This document shows positions 24,219-37,125 of a stretch of 64,000 nt of DNA, in pieces. The translations under genes and the position numbers were made by a program. Under the pieces are notes generated by a model that saw only the letters and a program-made list of their open reading frames with translations, did no database searches and was not told the origin of the DNA. Each line of letters starts with the position of its first letter. The first letter of the stretch is position 1. The DNA comes from Polydactylus sextarius (taxonomy: Eukaryota; Chordata; Actinopteri; Polynemidae), in assembly GCA_016801845.1 (NCBI GenBank), contig CM028911.1, forward strand, positions 8,416,885 through 8,480,884, written 5' to 3'.

Positions 24219-24237
24219 GCATGCTGGGAGATGTGGT
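24219..24237 (-). promoter_or_regulatory. ZNF143-type site at the rrbp1 promoter
   Basis: On the minus strand the sequence reads ACCACATCTCCCAGCATGC, nearly the consensus ACTACAnnTCCCAGCATGC bound by ZNF143/THAP11 at TATA-less promoters. It sits just upstream of the inferred rrbp1 first exon. A CCAAT box (minus-strand CCAATCAG, about 24186-24193) lies close by. Confidence 0.6.
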
Positions 24238-24259
24238 CTTCCACGTACATGAAAGGGCT

Positions 24260-27200
24260 CATTGAGTCTTGCAGTTTTTCAGTTTAACAAAAGTGGCTTG
24301 TTTGAATGGAAAGTAACGAAGAACAGTTGCTCAAGTAAAATGCTGGAGTAAATCTTTTTACACTAGGCTGCAAACCTTTCTCTTGAAAATTTTAAACTCT
24401 TTTGAGATACATTTAACACCATACATTTAAAAGAGTACTTTAAAAGAAGGGCAGTCGTTTTGTTTGCAAAAGCTGTACAGTTTCTATTTGTTACCTTAAT
24501 TCTGTTTCAGCTCTTCTCTGAAACTGCATGATGTCTTCACTGAGAGGAATATGCAAACCATGGGGTGCCTTTTTTTATGACTTACACATTTCAAATAGAT
24601 ATGTACAAGTATAGCATCTGTTTCGCTGTCTTCAATGAATGCTCTTTAATGCCATGCAATAAAAGGCATTCGTCACCACTTGTATTTCCTGTGCTTGTCT
24701 CTATTTTTGCCCAAGTCATATGTTTAAAGCAGGACTTCTGTTTTTATTTACGAATAAAGAGCTGTCATTTTATGTTAAGTATAGGTTTGTTTTCCTTCTC
24801 CTAAAAAGACCAGTGCCTCAGGATTGTTTCACATTCAAATACAAGCTTTTCAAGCAAGCCTCCAGGCCCAAAGTCATTAGCCACACCCAAAAATTCACCT
24901 GCAAGTTGCAGGATAACATTGTTGGCTCTAGTGACGTTCAAGTTTTGACAGTCCTTCTCGGAAAGTATTATCATCACAACTTCCTTTACTCGAATGTCCT
25001 ACTGAACTAACAGTTACAATGAAACATAACATAACTAACAAAGAGCAGAAATAACAATTATTTTCTATGCCTTCACTCAGTGTGTACCTGTGTAAGTGAT
25101 TAATTAAGTCTGTACACATCTCAGGCCACTCATTTGAAAACTGTTTTCATAGACATTCTTTACACAACCTCTCCTCAAATGTCTTGGTGGACAGTTTGTC
25201 AAGTGGAGAATCTTGTTGTGTTAGTTTTAGCCACAGATAGAAGTTCATGGCAAAGTCATGGCAAGTTACCATAGCCTCATGGGCTTTACTAAATATAAGG
25301 AAAAAACATAACAACATAAACTGAATTTCCCTTTTTTCCCCTAATATTATATATGAGATATTAGTTTCAGCTGTTTGAAAATGTATTTTTAAAGTAACCT
25401 CTCTGCAAGCAAGTAAGCATAACCAAGTGTGGTTTCCTATGTGCTGCTATCTTAGAGACTGACAGCCCCTTAGGCTCCTCAACAACTTTAGTTGCAGTTT
25501 GCTTTCTAGTTTCTGACCAGTTCTTTCTCAGATCTTACAGCTGGTGTTTTTCATCAAGAAGAGTAGGTGAGTTTGCCTTTACTTTGCATTGCTGCTGTAA
25601 CTGATGTTTGGCATTTTCACTTGTGTGCATGAAAGCAAATGACTATCTGAGTAGGGCAGGACACACTAATCTAGGGAAGGTTTGGCCAAAACATGCAACC
25701 TTTAAAACCCTTTGGTCCTTTAAGTGAATGACAGAAGTACATTATTGGACGATAAATATATATATATATATTGTCTTGTTGTCTTATATAGAGACAAAAA
25801 AGTCTCTTTGGGAGAAAAACATTCATGCATGAGCCCATGACCCCAGTGCTGGTGGTCTGTAGAAATCTGTAGTTGTGTGCAAATTTTATGTAATGGGAAC
25901 CAGTAAGTAGCTCCGTTTCACTAAGGAAGAGCTCATAGTTCAGTTACACCAGCAGGTGCACTGTACTTCTGAGTTCCTTCAGAGAACACAGTTTCTGTTT
26001 GAAACAGCCCTCATGCTTGAGGTGCTCCTGTCTGCACTTATGACTTTTCAGTTGAACAGTGATAGAGCTATGGGACGTTAGCCAAGTGCTCTCACAAGCT
26101 CTGTCAAATAAGACGTTGGCTGATCATGCTGATCCCCTATCTGTGACTGCTACCAACAAGTTCAAAGACTTACAATTTAAAATTGTGACCTGACCCAGCA
26201 GAAAACAGTACTGAACCGATAACATTTTCCTCCTTTTCTTTTCTGCTTCATTAATTTTGGTCCTGCCTTCTAATATATTTCACAAAGCCATGGGCCTGTT
26301 TTTCTATGAGTGTTGTGAGTATGACTGACACCTTTGACCCAATAATAAAAAAATTTGCTATAGAGCTGTAGATGAACTATTAATGACCAATCATGGACAG
26401 TTCCTCCAAATTATGTAAAATCTCACTTATTATTTAAAGCCAGTAAATTATCTAAGTGTGCCTTAAGGGAGATTGAAAAAAAAAACAATTAGCAGGATAA
26501 GTCCCTGAAGCAAGTAGATTTATCATCTCAGAATTGCAAGCAAAATTCATCAGAAGCTGAGGTTTTTTTCTGAGATGGAGAAGTCTTTATCACTGGAACT
26601 CAACAGCTACGCAACGGGAACATAAAAAAAACTCAGCTGGTGCCTGATGCATTTTGTTTGATCCTGATCCACCCAGATCAGTATCTCAATTATAAAGTGA
26701 AACAAACTCCCTGTAAGCAAATGCCCTAAACAGACACCTGAGGTTAAAGTTTGGGCCTTTAATAAACATTCCTCCCCATGCTCCAAAAAGAGGCCTTGTT
26801 TTTGGATCCATTACAGCACATATAGCACATATCCAAAAAGAGTTGAATCAGAGGTAAACCACCTTTGACTGAGAGGTGAAACATCTTTAAGTGTCTATAA
26901 GCAGGGCAGTATTTTTTTATGGCTTGCTTTCAAATCCTGTTTGCTCTGATCACAGTTGGCAAACTAACCTGTTTGTACTGATAGTGTGTTATGAGCTCAT
27001 TGGCTCTGGTTCTGCAGTTTAATCCAATCAGTAGATCGACCAAACCTTACAGGTCACAGTGTCTGCACAACCGGGGATGTCAATATTGACAAAACCATCA
27101 CGGACTATAGTACAGTATATTCTGTCCACACAAGATCACCATGACTTTCTCTCTCTGTCTTATTTCACCCCATTCGCTTTTCACTCCTGTATGTCTTTAT

Positions 27201-27633
27201 AGAAATTTCACAGATAAAATATGTTGATAATAAAACGGAGATATAGTCCAAAATGTTTCCTGAACAACCTGGCACACACTAATAAATTTGGTTTCTCATG
27301 GCCTGTAGTGTTTGACTGCAGATTATTTGTTTCTTCTTGTTGCTTAGCGCTGCTCGTTAGGTAGGACATAAAATGTGAATTTTGGTGGTGGTGATTCCCG
27401 TGAGCACTCTGGCATTTCCTCAAAGCTTACCTAACACACCATGCTGTCCTATCCCAGGATGTGCTACGGTCAATGGATTTAACACAAACATGCATACAGC
27501 TGTGTTTAAAGTCAAGGGCCCACACACACACAAAAAAAACAAAAAAAACAGGATGGATACTGCCACCTAGTGGTATGATGTGTGATATTAAAGTGAGAAA
27601 CATTATTTTTAACACAGACTCAGGGACTACTGT

Positions 27634-27685
<52 letters not shown>

Positions 27686-27950
27686 CAAGCTACACACCCT
27701 AAAAGCAAAACTTCATGGTAAAGATCAAACTTGGGAAAGAAGGATTTATTCAATGCCATTATTACAAATTTATAAAATGCTAATGTTCGGTAAGAAAAGC
27801 ATCATGTAAAGGAATTCTCACAGTTGGAATCCATTAGAAATACATTCAATTTCTTAAAAAACTATAATGCATTTTAACACTACCAAGCCTGGTCATGATT
27901 GTAAAGTATGTTTTCATCTTTTTAGTGCATCATTTTCCTTAACTGTTTTA
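24260..27950. other. Gene-poor interval between rrbp1 and snx5
   Basis: AT-rich sequence with short TA runs (25756-25772 and 27638-27680). I find no coherent chain of exons. In human BANF2 lies between RRBP1 and SNX5, but I see no BAF-like reading frame here. Confidence 0.5.
27638..27680. repeat. (TA)n microsatellite
   Basis: About 21 uninterrupted TA units in the interval between rrbp1 and snx5. Confidence 0.95.
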
Positions 27951-28788
27951 AATAAACTGTTTAGAAGTTCCGGTAAAATGCATCAGGTTTGATACAACGA
28001 GGACCTGTCAATAACAAAGGGGAGAATTTAAGGCAAAATAAACAAAAACAATGATAATTACACAATGAAAAGGGAAAAGTGACTGAGCAGAGTTGGCTGT
28101 AGTGAAGAAGCTGCTGATGACTTAATATATACAGCGCCGGAGTAATACAGTTGTCCTGTGCAAATACAACCAAGAGGCAGACTCATAGTTACCATTAATG
28201 TTGAATTTTCTTATATGAAATGTTAATGATCAAATAACCTATAGTTGGACTTATTCTCAACCAATGTCTTGCTAAAATCTTCTATGATCCATCAATGTTT
28301 GCAAAAAAATGTGAACCTTTGATAACTGTGGGATCAGTGGTTCCTTCTCACATGTAATATTATGGGGACATAGGAAACTGTCCATTCCCGAGGCATAGTG
28401 CAGCTATTTTTGAAGACTTGATGATCTGTCTTGTCCTCTAAGTCAGTCATGAGTTTTATTACTAGAGGGTTGGTTTGGTTGCACACTAATCTCAGAGCCC
28501 AGGAATGCGGAGCATGAGGATGTTTTTTCCAGGCACTAGCTTTGCTTCTGTAAAAGTGCTCCTTTTTGAAAACAAAAAAAGCCCCATTAGATTAAGCATA
28601 TGAATCATAAAACTTAGGATATGGTTATGCGGAAAACATTCTCTAAGCCTTTTAAAAAAGCTATGTACACAATGGAGGAGATTATAGTCCAAATTTAGGG
28701 AGGAAGAAATATAATCAAGAAGGCAAGATTTCTACTATGTGCATAATGTAAAAATGAGAAAATAGCAAAAAAAAAAAAAAAAGACACC

Positions 28789-28794
28789 TTTATT
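28789..28794 (-). terminator. Candidate polyadenylation signal of snx5
   Basis: AATAAA on the minus strand, about 315 bases beyond the snx5 stop codon. A poly-A-rich stretch (plus-strand A run at 28767-28782) follows it. Confidence 0.5.
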
Positions 28795-29107
28795 GGTGTT
28801 GCAAAAAAATATGGAAGACCTTGATGGTTGGCAGCCTTAATCTCAGAAGGCATTCACATTTGACTTTGACTTCCATAAATAATGGAAAAGGATGGACCAC
28901 AGACCAGAGGACAGGGACTCTGTAAACATGAAGACATTCTGCTTACAAGACACTTGGTCTTGTGCAGGGTGTGTAAGTGGCATCAGACCCATGGGTGGGA
29001 GCAGAAATACTTGAATTCGTGTCCATGCAAGGCCCTGGGGATGCCAGGCTTCCATTTGTTATGACTGGTCACTTGGTGATGGTAGAACAGGAACACTTGA
29101 AAACATG

Positions 29108-32100
29108 TCAGTTGCTCTTGAGCAGGTCAATACATCCTTGCAATAGAGTCACATTGTTCTGTGGAGACAGAAGAAACTGTCCTGTATTACACATTATAAG
29201 CTATTGTGTTTGTTTTCAATATAAATTCCAAATATCTCAGTATGTACATTTACATGTAAACATGTATTAGTTATACTTTTAGTATCGTACCAAATGTATT
29301 TCATGTGTAAATAACATTTCTAACCGATACAAATCTGAAAGAATCATTAACCTGCTTTTGATTAATCTGCATATTCTTCATAGGTGACTTTGAAAAGAAA
29401 CAGGGATGCTGTAACTGTAAGCATCATCACAGCTCTAGAACAATCATTCAATCAGCCAATCATGTAGCAGCAGTGCACTGCACAAAATCCTGCAGATCCA
29501 GGTCAGGAGCTTCAATATGTGTTCACATTTATTGGAAAACACCTTTCTGGTGAAAGATGTCAGAGGAGAATGGTCAGACCGGCTGGAGCTGGCTTAAAGG
29601 CTGTGCTAACTCAGATAACCACTTTTTACAACTGTGGTGAGCAGAAAAGCATCTAAGAAAGTAACAACACATCCAGCACTTAGGTGGATGGGCTACAGCA
29701 GAAAACCACATTGGGTTCCACTCCAGTCAGCCAGGAACAGTAATATGACACTGCAGAGGGCACAGGCTCACCAAGACTGTACAATTGAAGACTGGAAAAA
29801 TCTGTCTAGTCTGATGAATCTGGATTTCTGCTGAGGCAGCAGTGGGTGTGGGGTCAGAAGTTGGTGTTTACATCTGATTCAAGAACATAACAATAAGTTC
29901 AGAGTATTTCAATGGCATCGCCACATCCAAATCCAACAGATGAAATGGAAGAGAACTATTGCAGCACCAATGTGCATCATATAAATCACACCAACATGGA
30001 GCATGGATGCTCTCGATAGCGTGTTGTGCTTGGTGAGAATATATCTCCATAAATGATATTATACAAGTGTGTTTGCAGCTGTATTGTGCTGCTCACCTTG
30101 GCATGTTTTATCTCAAGCTCAGCCATCTCTATGAGATTCTTCCTGAATGCCACAACACGTCTGCCCTTGAAACCAGTGAGCTCTAGGAGGAAAACACAGT
30201 GCAGTTTAAAAAGTGCTTGTAGTGTGCATACCCCTTTACACACAAAGGAACAAACACAGAATCAGTCTGCATCTACAACACATGGATACACAAACCTTTC
30301 TTCCCAGACTCTGAAAGCTTGTCAAATTTCTGCAGACACTGCTGCTGGTGCTCCTCTGCCTGGGGGATGTCCTTGCTTTTCAGTCGAGCCTTGTCCAGAG
30401 CCTTGTTAGAGTTCTCATAGTCAGCTAACGCCCGAGCTCGCCTGTATAAAAGGTCCTAACAGACAGAGAAACAAAAGAAACAGAGGAATGAATAGGGGCA
30501 AAGAAACCAAAACTTAAAACAACTAAAAACATAACTCAACAACAGAATGTAACATAAAACAAAACATAACTTAACGCGTAAGAACAACATGTAATAATTC
30601 AATATCTAATTAAGTGTTTGCAAGAACAGATTTTAACAATAGTCCTAGGCAGAAAAATACAGTCAGCAAGAGGTACATGCACTTCTGTTCTGAACATCAG
30701 CTTGCTCCTCACATACAATTATTCAAATAAGAATATATATAAATTTGGTTCACATACTGAATATTAAAAAAATGATATTCCCAATAGTATACTGTTTATG
30801 TAATGCAGATTATTTTCTCTCCTATTCAATCTATCTGATTGATTCATTAAACAAAATGATGAGGATAAATACTAAGTCTTCGTTAACACAACATATTTTG
30901 GTTTTAATGAGTCACATAAAATGAAGTGAAAGAAACACCAAGACCTGTGAACTGTCCAACAAGCAGCATAGTCATAAATGTTGCATGACTGCAGAAAATA
31001 AACTCATCTCACTTTAGCAGCCTGGATGTCTCTCATATAGTATCTCAGCAGTTCTGTCAGTTTCAGCTCCTGGTCAGATGCAACTCTCCCCTCCACTTTC
31101 TACAAAAAAAAAAAACAAAAAAACAAAAAAACAAAAAGAGAAATTCAGTAGCTACAACAATATGCTGATAAAGCAGGTCAAAAATTTTAATTATAGTCTT
31201 TGTATGTTAAGAAATTACATCCTACTTACTCTGAGCTTCTCAAACAGGTCTGAAAGCTTCTCCATGTGCCTGATGACAAAATTAAAAAGCATAACAGGGA
31301 ATAGTCATCATCGACATTAACAATTTCAAAATTACCCATACGTGCACTGATCTGTTATATGTTATATGCAAACTGTTTATCACACTCACTTCTTATTTGC
31401 TGTACTATCATCGGCACAGAGACTGTTCAGAGTGGCAGAGATGCGAATGTAATCATCTGCAATATCTGTGAGAAGTAATGATCAATCACAACTTATCTCA
31501 TTCGAAATATATAAGATTTCATTCCAGTACAACAGAATCTAACTCAATATGGTAATGTAAAAAACCATTAAATACTTTTGTGCGAGCGGGTCATTTTCTC
31601 TGCTTTGGCAGTGGAATCTTTTATCTTGCTGTAGTAGTCAAGCAGGAATGTTTTCTCCTGCTCGAAAAAGTCATCAACTTCCTGTGTGGGAGAGAAATAA
31701 TGTTGATGACAGAGATGTTTGGGGAAGTTGTTGCAACACTATACTGGTAACACTGCTGTACAAATACTGTAAAGTAAATCATATAGAAGCCCCACCTTTA
31801 CACCTGAGATAAGGACTTCGTCAGCTGACTTCACCATGTTTTTAAAGAATCCTCCAAACATTTCCTTCGCATTCTTTCGTCTCACACTCAGCTGAAATAA
31901 CAGGATTTCAATATGATACATATTAAACCTATGAATGGAATATAATATGGTAAGCATTTCCTGTAGAGTAAAGATTATTTTATATCATTTTGTGTCACAC
32001 AGTGGTTCAAAAACACATGTAACCAGTGTTTTTCTTTTTTTGGACAAGTACTTAAATTATATGGACTAACTCGAAGCTGAGTTCTATAAACAAAGGCTAT

Positions 32101-34362
32101 TGCTACCAACTGAAAAAACTACACAGATAAGCATAACTGCTGATCACAGCAGGATGTACGCCATGTGTCACAAGTGTCCAGTAAACTCTACTTCCTCTCT
32201 TTTCAACTGACAAGTTGGGAAAGGAAGTCAGCATTATGAGGTACTCACATCCTGGTCATACTCTAAGAAAATCTGGAAGTTTCTGTCTTTGCTTAAAATG
32301 GGGTGAGAGGACAGTCTCTGCAGAAAGATTTCATGCACTTGGACAGTCTTCTTGAACACAGCAAGGTATTCACTGAAAAGAAAATAAATACCATGAATTA
32401 TATATATAAAGGAGCTTTCATAACATGATACCATCTAGAGAATAGAATATGATATATTTATATATAGTCTGAGTGTTACACTTACGCCTCCAGCTCCTGC
32501 TTCATTTTAGTGTACTCCTCTTTGGTCATTGTAGCTTCACCTTCACCCAGCTTGTGCATCTTCTCTCTTGGGCTCTCAAAATCAGGCTTCGGGGGTGCTG
32601 GAGGAATCTGTGAGGGATAAAGCATAATAAAATACTCATAACAGGTTAAACACTCTTACTGGGTAACACTGGATAACAATTTTTAGGGAAATATTTTTCC
32701 AAAAGGATAAGAATTTGATTTGATTAGTTAGGAAATGATAAATAACAGGCTGTTCTTTCAGTCTTTTAACTTAGCCTTTCTCCGCTGAGTAAACAGACAC
32801 CAAAGACAAATAGTGATATTACAGCTTCTGTCTATGTATGCGAGTCATGCGTGCAAGTAGTCCAACTCACTATCAGGCCAGCATAGTCCTCGGTCTCAAC
32901 TAGAGTGTCGTGTAGCCAGATGAAGTCTTCATGCTGCCTGGGAACAGAGAAGTCTGGCTTCTGGAAAGAACTTAGTGTTGTCTGGAAACAGAGTTGACAG
33001 CAAATATGAAACATTAAGGATTTTAATGCTGGGATTAGGTTTTGTTTTAGGATTGAGTTTGATGGTTTTTATTTTGTTATTTTACCTTTGTATGGACAGT
33101 AAACTTGACTTTGTCCCTTTCGCAAAGTGCATCAGGAATGTCAATGAGAAGGGAGGAATCATTGTTTAGGTCCACAGACACTGACCGCATCTAAGGAGAC
33201 AAAACACATCCACGTTATCAGAACATTTAGACCACTGAGTTTATGAGTAAAGAAAATATCATTTCAATGTGTCAAATATAAAATGTAGTTTTTAAATGAC
33301 TCACAACTGGTTTGTTTTAATTACATGGGTCACTATTCATATATCACAGCATCAGCAAAATTGTAGCCAGTAATAAAGAAATACAAATCTTAAACCACTG
33401 GAGTCTTTCTTAGATTGACAATAATAAACAAGTCACAGGAATTCTGTTATTCTGGCTGATTCAAAGTGAATTGTAGCTGACTGGTTGCAACTTCACGTAC
33501 ATAACAGACTGAGGTTTGAAGATAGAAAATACTAGAGGAAATCGACCCAAACTAGGAAGAGAATCAACCAAACGAGCTTACTAATACTTTAAAAATCGAC
33601 AAACTGTAGCAATAAAAATAATTTTACAATAGGTTAGAGCTCCAGGTATGGTTTTCTACATACAATACATACAGTTTTCTATTTTGCTAGTGAATAGGTA
33701 GACACATCATCATACTGGTTATAATGTGCACACAACATTCAGGTCAAATAAATGTTGAATTCTCATTGATACACGACAGCATTGCTTTGGCAAATCAACA
33801 CTTTTCACACTACTAATATTAAATAATGTAGTCGTGTTATAGTTAGCACATAACACCTGTCAGAGTGTTGATCATTTTAGCACAGTCAACTATTTTATCA
33901 CAGGCCAATGTCCTTCAAAACTGTGCACTACAGCTGTTTAATGCTTTAAAAACGTAGCACAGACAAACCTAAATGTCACACAAGCTACTTTACCTAAACT
34001 TAAACGTTGGGCGTTGCATACACAGTTAGCGTGAACCGTCACTCTACTTTAGGCAACATTAACGGAAAATAACGATACTATCCAAACATACAGACCGGTA
34101 ACGTTTACTTAATGTACAGCCATATGATTAAAATTATTTCTGTCTTCAACGTTAAGGACAGTTTAGCGGATAAAACGTTAGCTAGCTTTAGCCGAAAGCT
34201 AACGTTGTGTAGACAGAAAAGTTAGCGATAAAAACTTGTCAGAAAGCGACCGTTATTGTTAGCGACCTTTATGCTAACACATCTTACTTTTAGTGCAGCT
34301 TACACGTAAAGAGTAGTTTAACTTACCTTTTCCTTGTTGTTTTCGTCTAAGGTAGATGTCAT
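29108..34362 (-). CDS. snx5: Sorting nexin-5, PX-BAR endosomal protein
   Basis: SNX5 pairs with SNX1/SNX2 in the ESCPE-1/retromer-associated coat that tubulates endosomes and retrieves cargo such as the mannose-6-phosphate receptor. Thirteen exons, 5' to 3': 34362-34327, 33190-33086, 32981-32871, 32607-32486, 32372-32249, 31891-31796, 31681-31576, 31465-31390, 31269-31230, 31099-31013, 30455-30296, 30182-30097 and 29158-29108, giving 399 aa (mammalian SNX5 is about 404). The PX domain (about 20-165) has LIDIPDAL, VPRQHEDFIWLHDTL and the IPPAPPKPDF loop. The helical hairpin insert and LEYDQD follow, then a BAR domain (about 195-399) starting near KEMFGGFFKNMVKSADEV and ending QGCIDLLKSN. The residues favour SNX5 over SNX6/SNX32. 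Its N-terminus is only 12 codons in exon 1. It shares a likely bidirectional promoter with mgme1. Confidence 0.95.
29480..30035 (+). mobile_element. Internally deleted Tc1-like DNA transposon fossil in the last snx5 intron
   Basis: Plus-strand pieces encode LRWMGYSRKPHWVPLQSA and a TIEDWKN motif preceding a damaged S(D)E(S)RF site, which is the catalytic-domain signature of fish Tc1-like transposases. After about 29850 the match jumps to a segment resembling the third-aspartate region (AATGGC..CCA..TC.AATCCAA), so the middle is deleted. No intact gene or terminal repeats remain. It lies antisense within snx5, between exons 30182-30097 and 29158-29108. Confidence 0.65.
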
Positions 34363-34776
34363 GATGATGGCACTGAAATCGACGGAATGGCAAAAACAGG
34401 CCAACAACCCACATAACAAAACTATATGCAGGAAGCTCTGCGCTGACTGGTTAGCTGCCTGACGAGCTGTCAAACCATTTTTTCTCTCCCATTCTGTCGA
34501 CGGAAGGTTAAACCCCGCCCTATCTCGAATTTGACTGGACAATGTCAAATTTACAAAAGATATGGTTGGCTTTGAACCTAATCAATCATATCACATTTCT
34601 GTATTCGTGGTCTGTTATAGTGTAAAGTTACTGAAAAAAAGCGTGATAACCTTTGTTGTTAGCATTTGTTCCCGTTAACGAAAAAAAGTGAATTATGAAG
34701 TGGAAAAAGCGAATAAAAGTAGCTAATTACTTTGAGTGACCGACTTAATGATCATACGGAAGTATTTGAATGATAC

Positions 34777-34860
34777 ACTGTGCTTTATGGGTAATGTAGT
34801 TTTTCATAGTTCAAACACTGCCAAGAATTGGCATTTTAAACTACAAATCCCAGCTGCGGA
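34777..34860. promoter_or_regulatory. Shared snx5/mgme1 promoter with two ZNF143-like motifs
   Basis: The start codons of snx5 (34362, minus) and mgme1 (35049, plus) are 690 bases apart and head-to-head. Between them AACTACAAATCCCAGCTGC (34839-34857, plus) matches the ZNF143/THAP11 core, and ATGGGTAATGTAGT (34787-34800) is a divergent copy in the other orientation. No TATA box is evident. Confidence 0.55.
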
Positions 34861-35048
34861 AGATGTGCAACCTAAGAGGCGCGTCGTTTAGAAACAATTG
34901 TGTTTCTTTGGACGAGTTTCGATGAACAAGTCAGGGCAAGTACCGTCACTAATATTTACCGTAAATATAGTTAAAATTTAAAGGTTATATGAAGCTAAGT
35001 GGCTAATAAATTATTGTTTTTCAGACTTGTTGCGTGGAAATCGCCAGA

Positions 35049-36909
35049 ATGTTTATTCTTAAACGTTTAGTGCCTGTTGGAGGCACCATTGTCCCAAAGC
35101 GCACCTCCCTCCACGTGAGAGACTTTTCAGTTTGTCATTGTCTCAGATCGCCCAAAAATCGCAGCCCATACAGCTCAGTTGACAGTGAGCGCTACTCTTC
35201 TCTAGTGAAGTCTGTCATGTCCACCAGGGTTAGCTGCCAAACCCCAGAGACCCTCCAAGCTGAAGACGAGCTCGTCTATGGACGTGTTGTCAAAGCTGCG
35301 ATTCCCTCCAAAACATCAGAAATGAGGGAACCGAAAACCTTTTATCCATTTTTACAATATGAAAACATTCTAGAAACTGAGGAGCCAGAGCCAGGACTCC
35401 CCACCCGGATTTTGTTAAAAAGGGACCAAGGCAAGTCTTCTGTACCGAGTGTGACCCGGATTCTTCAGCAGACACTTTCCCCGGAGCAGATCTTCTACCT
35501 GGAGAGATGGAAAAGGAAAATGATCGCAGAACTCGGAGAGGAAGGCTTCACAAAATATAGTCAGAGTAAGTTATAAAAAAAATACTGTAACATGATACTT
35601 ACATGTTTTAGTATGTTTAAAATGTCAACATTCATCAACATTTGTTTTCATTCAGATTTATTCAGGCAGGGGAAGTTATTCCATTCAGCGTTGGAGGACA
35701 TTCTGACCACAGGTGCAAAACAAAACAACAAATGTCCCTCAGAGTCATCGGAGTATCCTCCTGAGATACAGGGATACATGGAGAGCATCTCTCACATACT
35801 GGAGGATGTCACTGGAGTGAGAGCTACTGAAAGCACTGTACAACATGATGCCCTGAATTATCTGGGAATAGTGGATTGTGTCGCTCGTTACAGGTAAATA
35901 TGGTAGAATGTACTTTTTCTGTAGTTTGAGACATGCTTTTTCATGCTACCTTTACTACACAAAGTCTTTTCTGTTTTCAGAGGTGTACTGTGTGTTATTG
36001 ACTGGAAAACCTCCGAAAAGCCCAAGCCATTCCTGAGCAACACATATGACAACCCTATTCAAGTGGCAGCATACACTGGGGCTTTGAACAATGATGGCAA
36101 CTACAAATACCAGGTGTTCATTGAGATAAATGTTGTGGTGACTTGTGTCTCTTGTCACCATCCAGATGGTTTAACTGTCCATCCAGATGGTTTAACTGTC
36201 TCTCAGCTTGAACTCACACTCCTCACTTAAATAAATAATTGTTTTTTGTGTCTACCAAATGTCTGCCACAGTGTGTCGTACAAAACTTCATACATCACTC
36301 ATCTCTGCAGGTTGAAAATGGACTCATTGTAGTGGCCTACAAGGACGGCTCACCCGCCCATGCTCATCAGCTGAGCTCAGAGCTGATGCTGGAGTACTGG
36401 AAAACATGGTTACTACGCCTTGAAGTGTTCACAGAACAGAGGTAATGCAGTCAAGACAGTTCTTTAAGTTGTTTTCAAAATAGTTTTATTTGACACTTTT
36501 TAAAATGTTTTAAAAATTCATTAATACAGTTTCATTATGCAATTGTTACTCTGATCCATAAACTGAAACCGAAGATAGTTAGTTAAATAATCAGGAATCT
36601 ACTGTAGTTAGTTGTTATGAAAATTTATATATGTATATGTGATGAATGTATATGTATATGTGAATGTATATATATGACTTTTTATAATCCAGATTATTGA
36701 TTTAAAAAGTATTCAGTCTGGAGTGTTTGTATTAGCAACACAAGTTTTAATTAAATTTGCCTACAGCACCAGAGAAGTCTGGATAATAATAATCATTTTC
36801 ACTGCTTTTGCATCTTAGAGTAATAAATTGGAACATTATTTACATAAAGTTTTCTCCTTTTTATTCCAGATCGAGTCATGCTCCAAGTGACTTTTCAGGA
36901 AAGAGATGA
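35049..36909 (+). CDS. mgme1: Mitochondrial genome maintenance exonuclease 1
   Basis: MGME1 is a PD-(D/E)XK single-strand DNA exonuclease in the mitochondrial matrix that trims flaps and 7S DNA during mtDNA replication. Exons: 35049-35565, 35656-35893, 35981-36113, 36311-36441 and 36870-36909, giving 352 aa (human 344). The start follows an untranslated leader spliced at 35024. The N-terminus (MFILKRLVPVGG, basic and hydrophobic) fits a mitochondrial targeting peptide. Conserved blocks are VTRILQQT, YLERWKRKMI, HDALNYLGIVDCVARY and the nuclease core CVIDWKTSEKPKPF, where the Asp and the Glu/Lys-type active site residues sit, then VVAYKDGSPAHAH. It neighbours snx5 as in human 20p11. Positions 36158-36200 in intron 3 hold a 21-base unit repeated twice. 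Confidence 0.95.
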
Positions 36910-37125
36910 GATGTCTGAAGAGAGATCTGCACGGCCATGTTCATGAAACAGGCACCTGAAGTAAAAACGGGACATACTCCAGTGCAGGGCAAAAAACTTT
37001 AGCCCTGATTTTTGACCAGCATTTTAGTTAACCTTAATCTTTTCTGTGATACAAATACAAATTAATTTGCTCACAACCTAATTTAATACAAGGGCCTCTT
37101 CGGTTTGTTTTGGAATTTATTACAC

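Noticed and set aside
24565..25010. Several 60-100 codon frames between rrbp1 and snx5
   Set aside because: AT-rich chance frames with biased Phe/Leu/Cys content, no chain of exons.
27427..27759. Frames containing long Ile-Tyr runs on both strands
   Set aside because: Translation of the TA microsatellite; no exon context.
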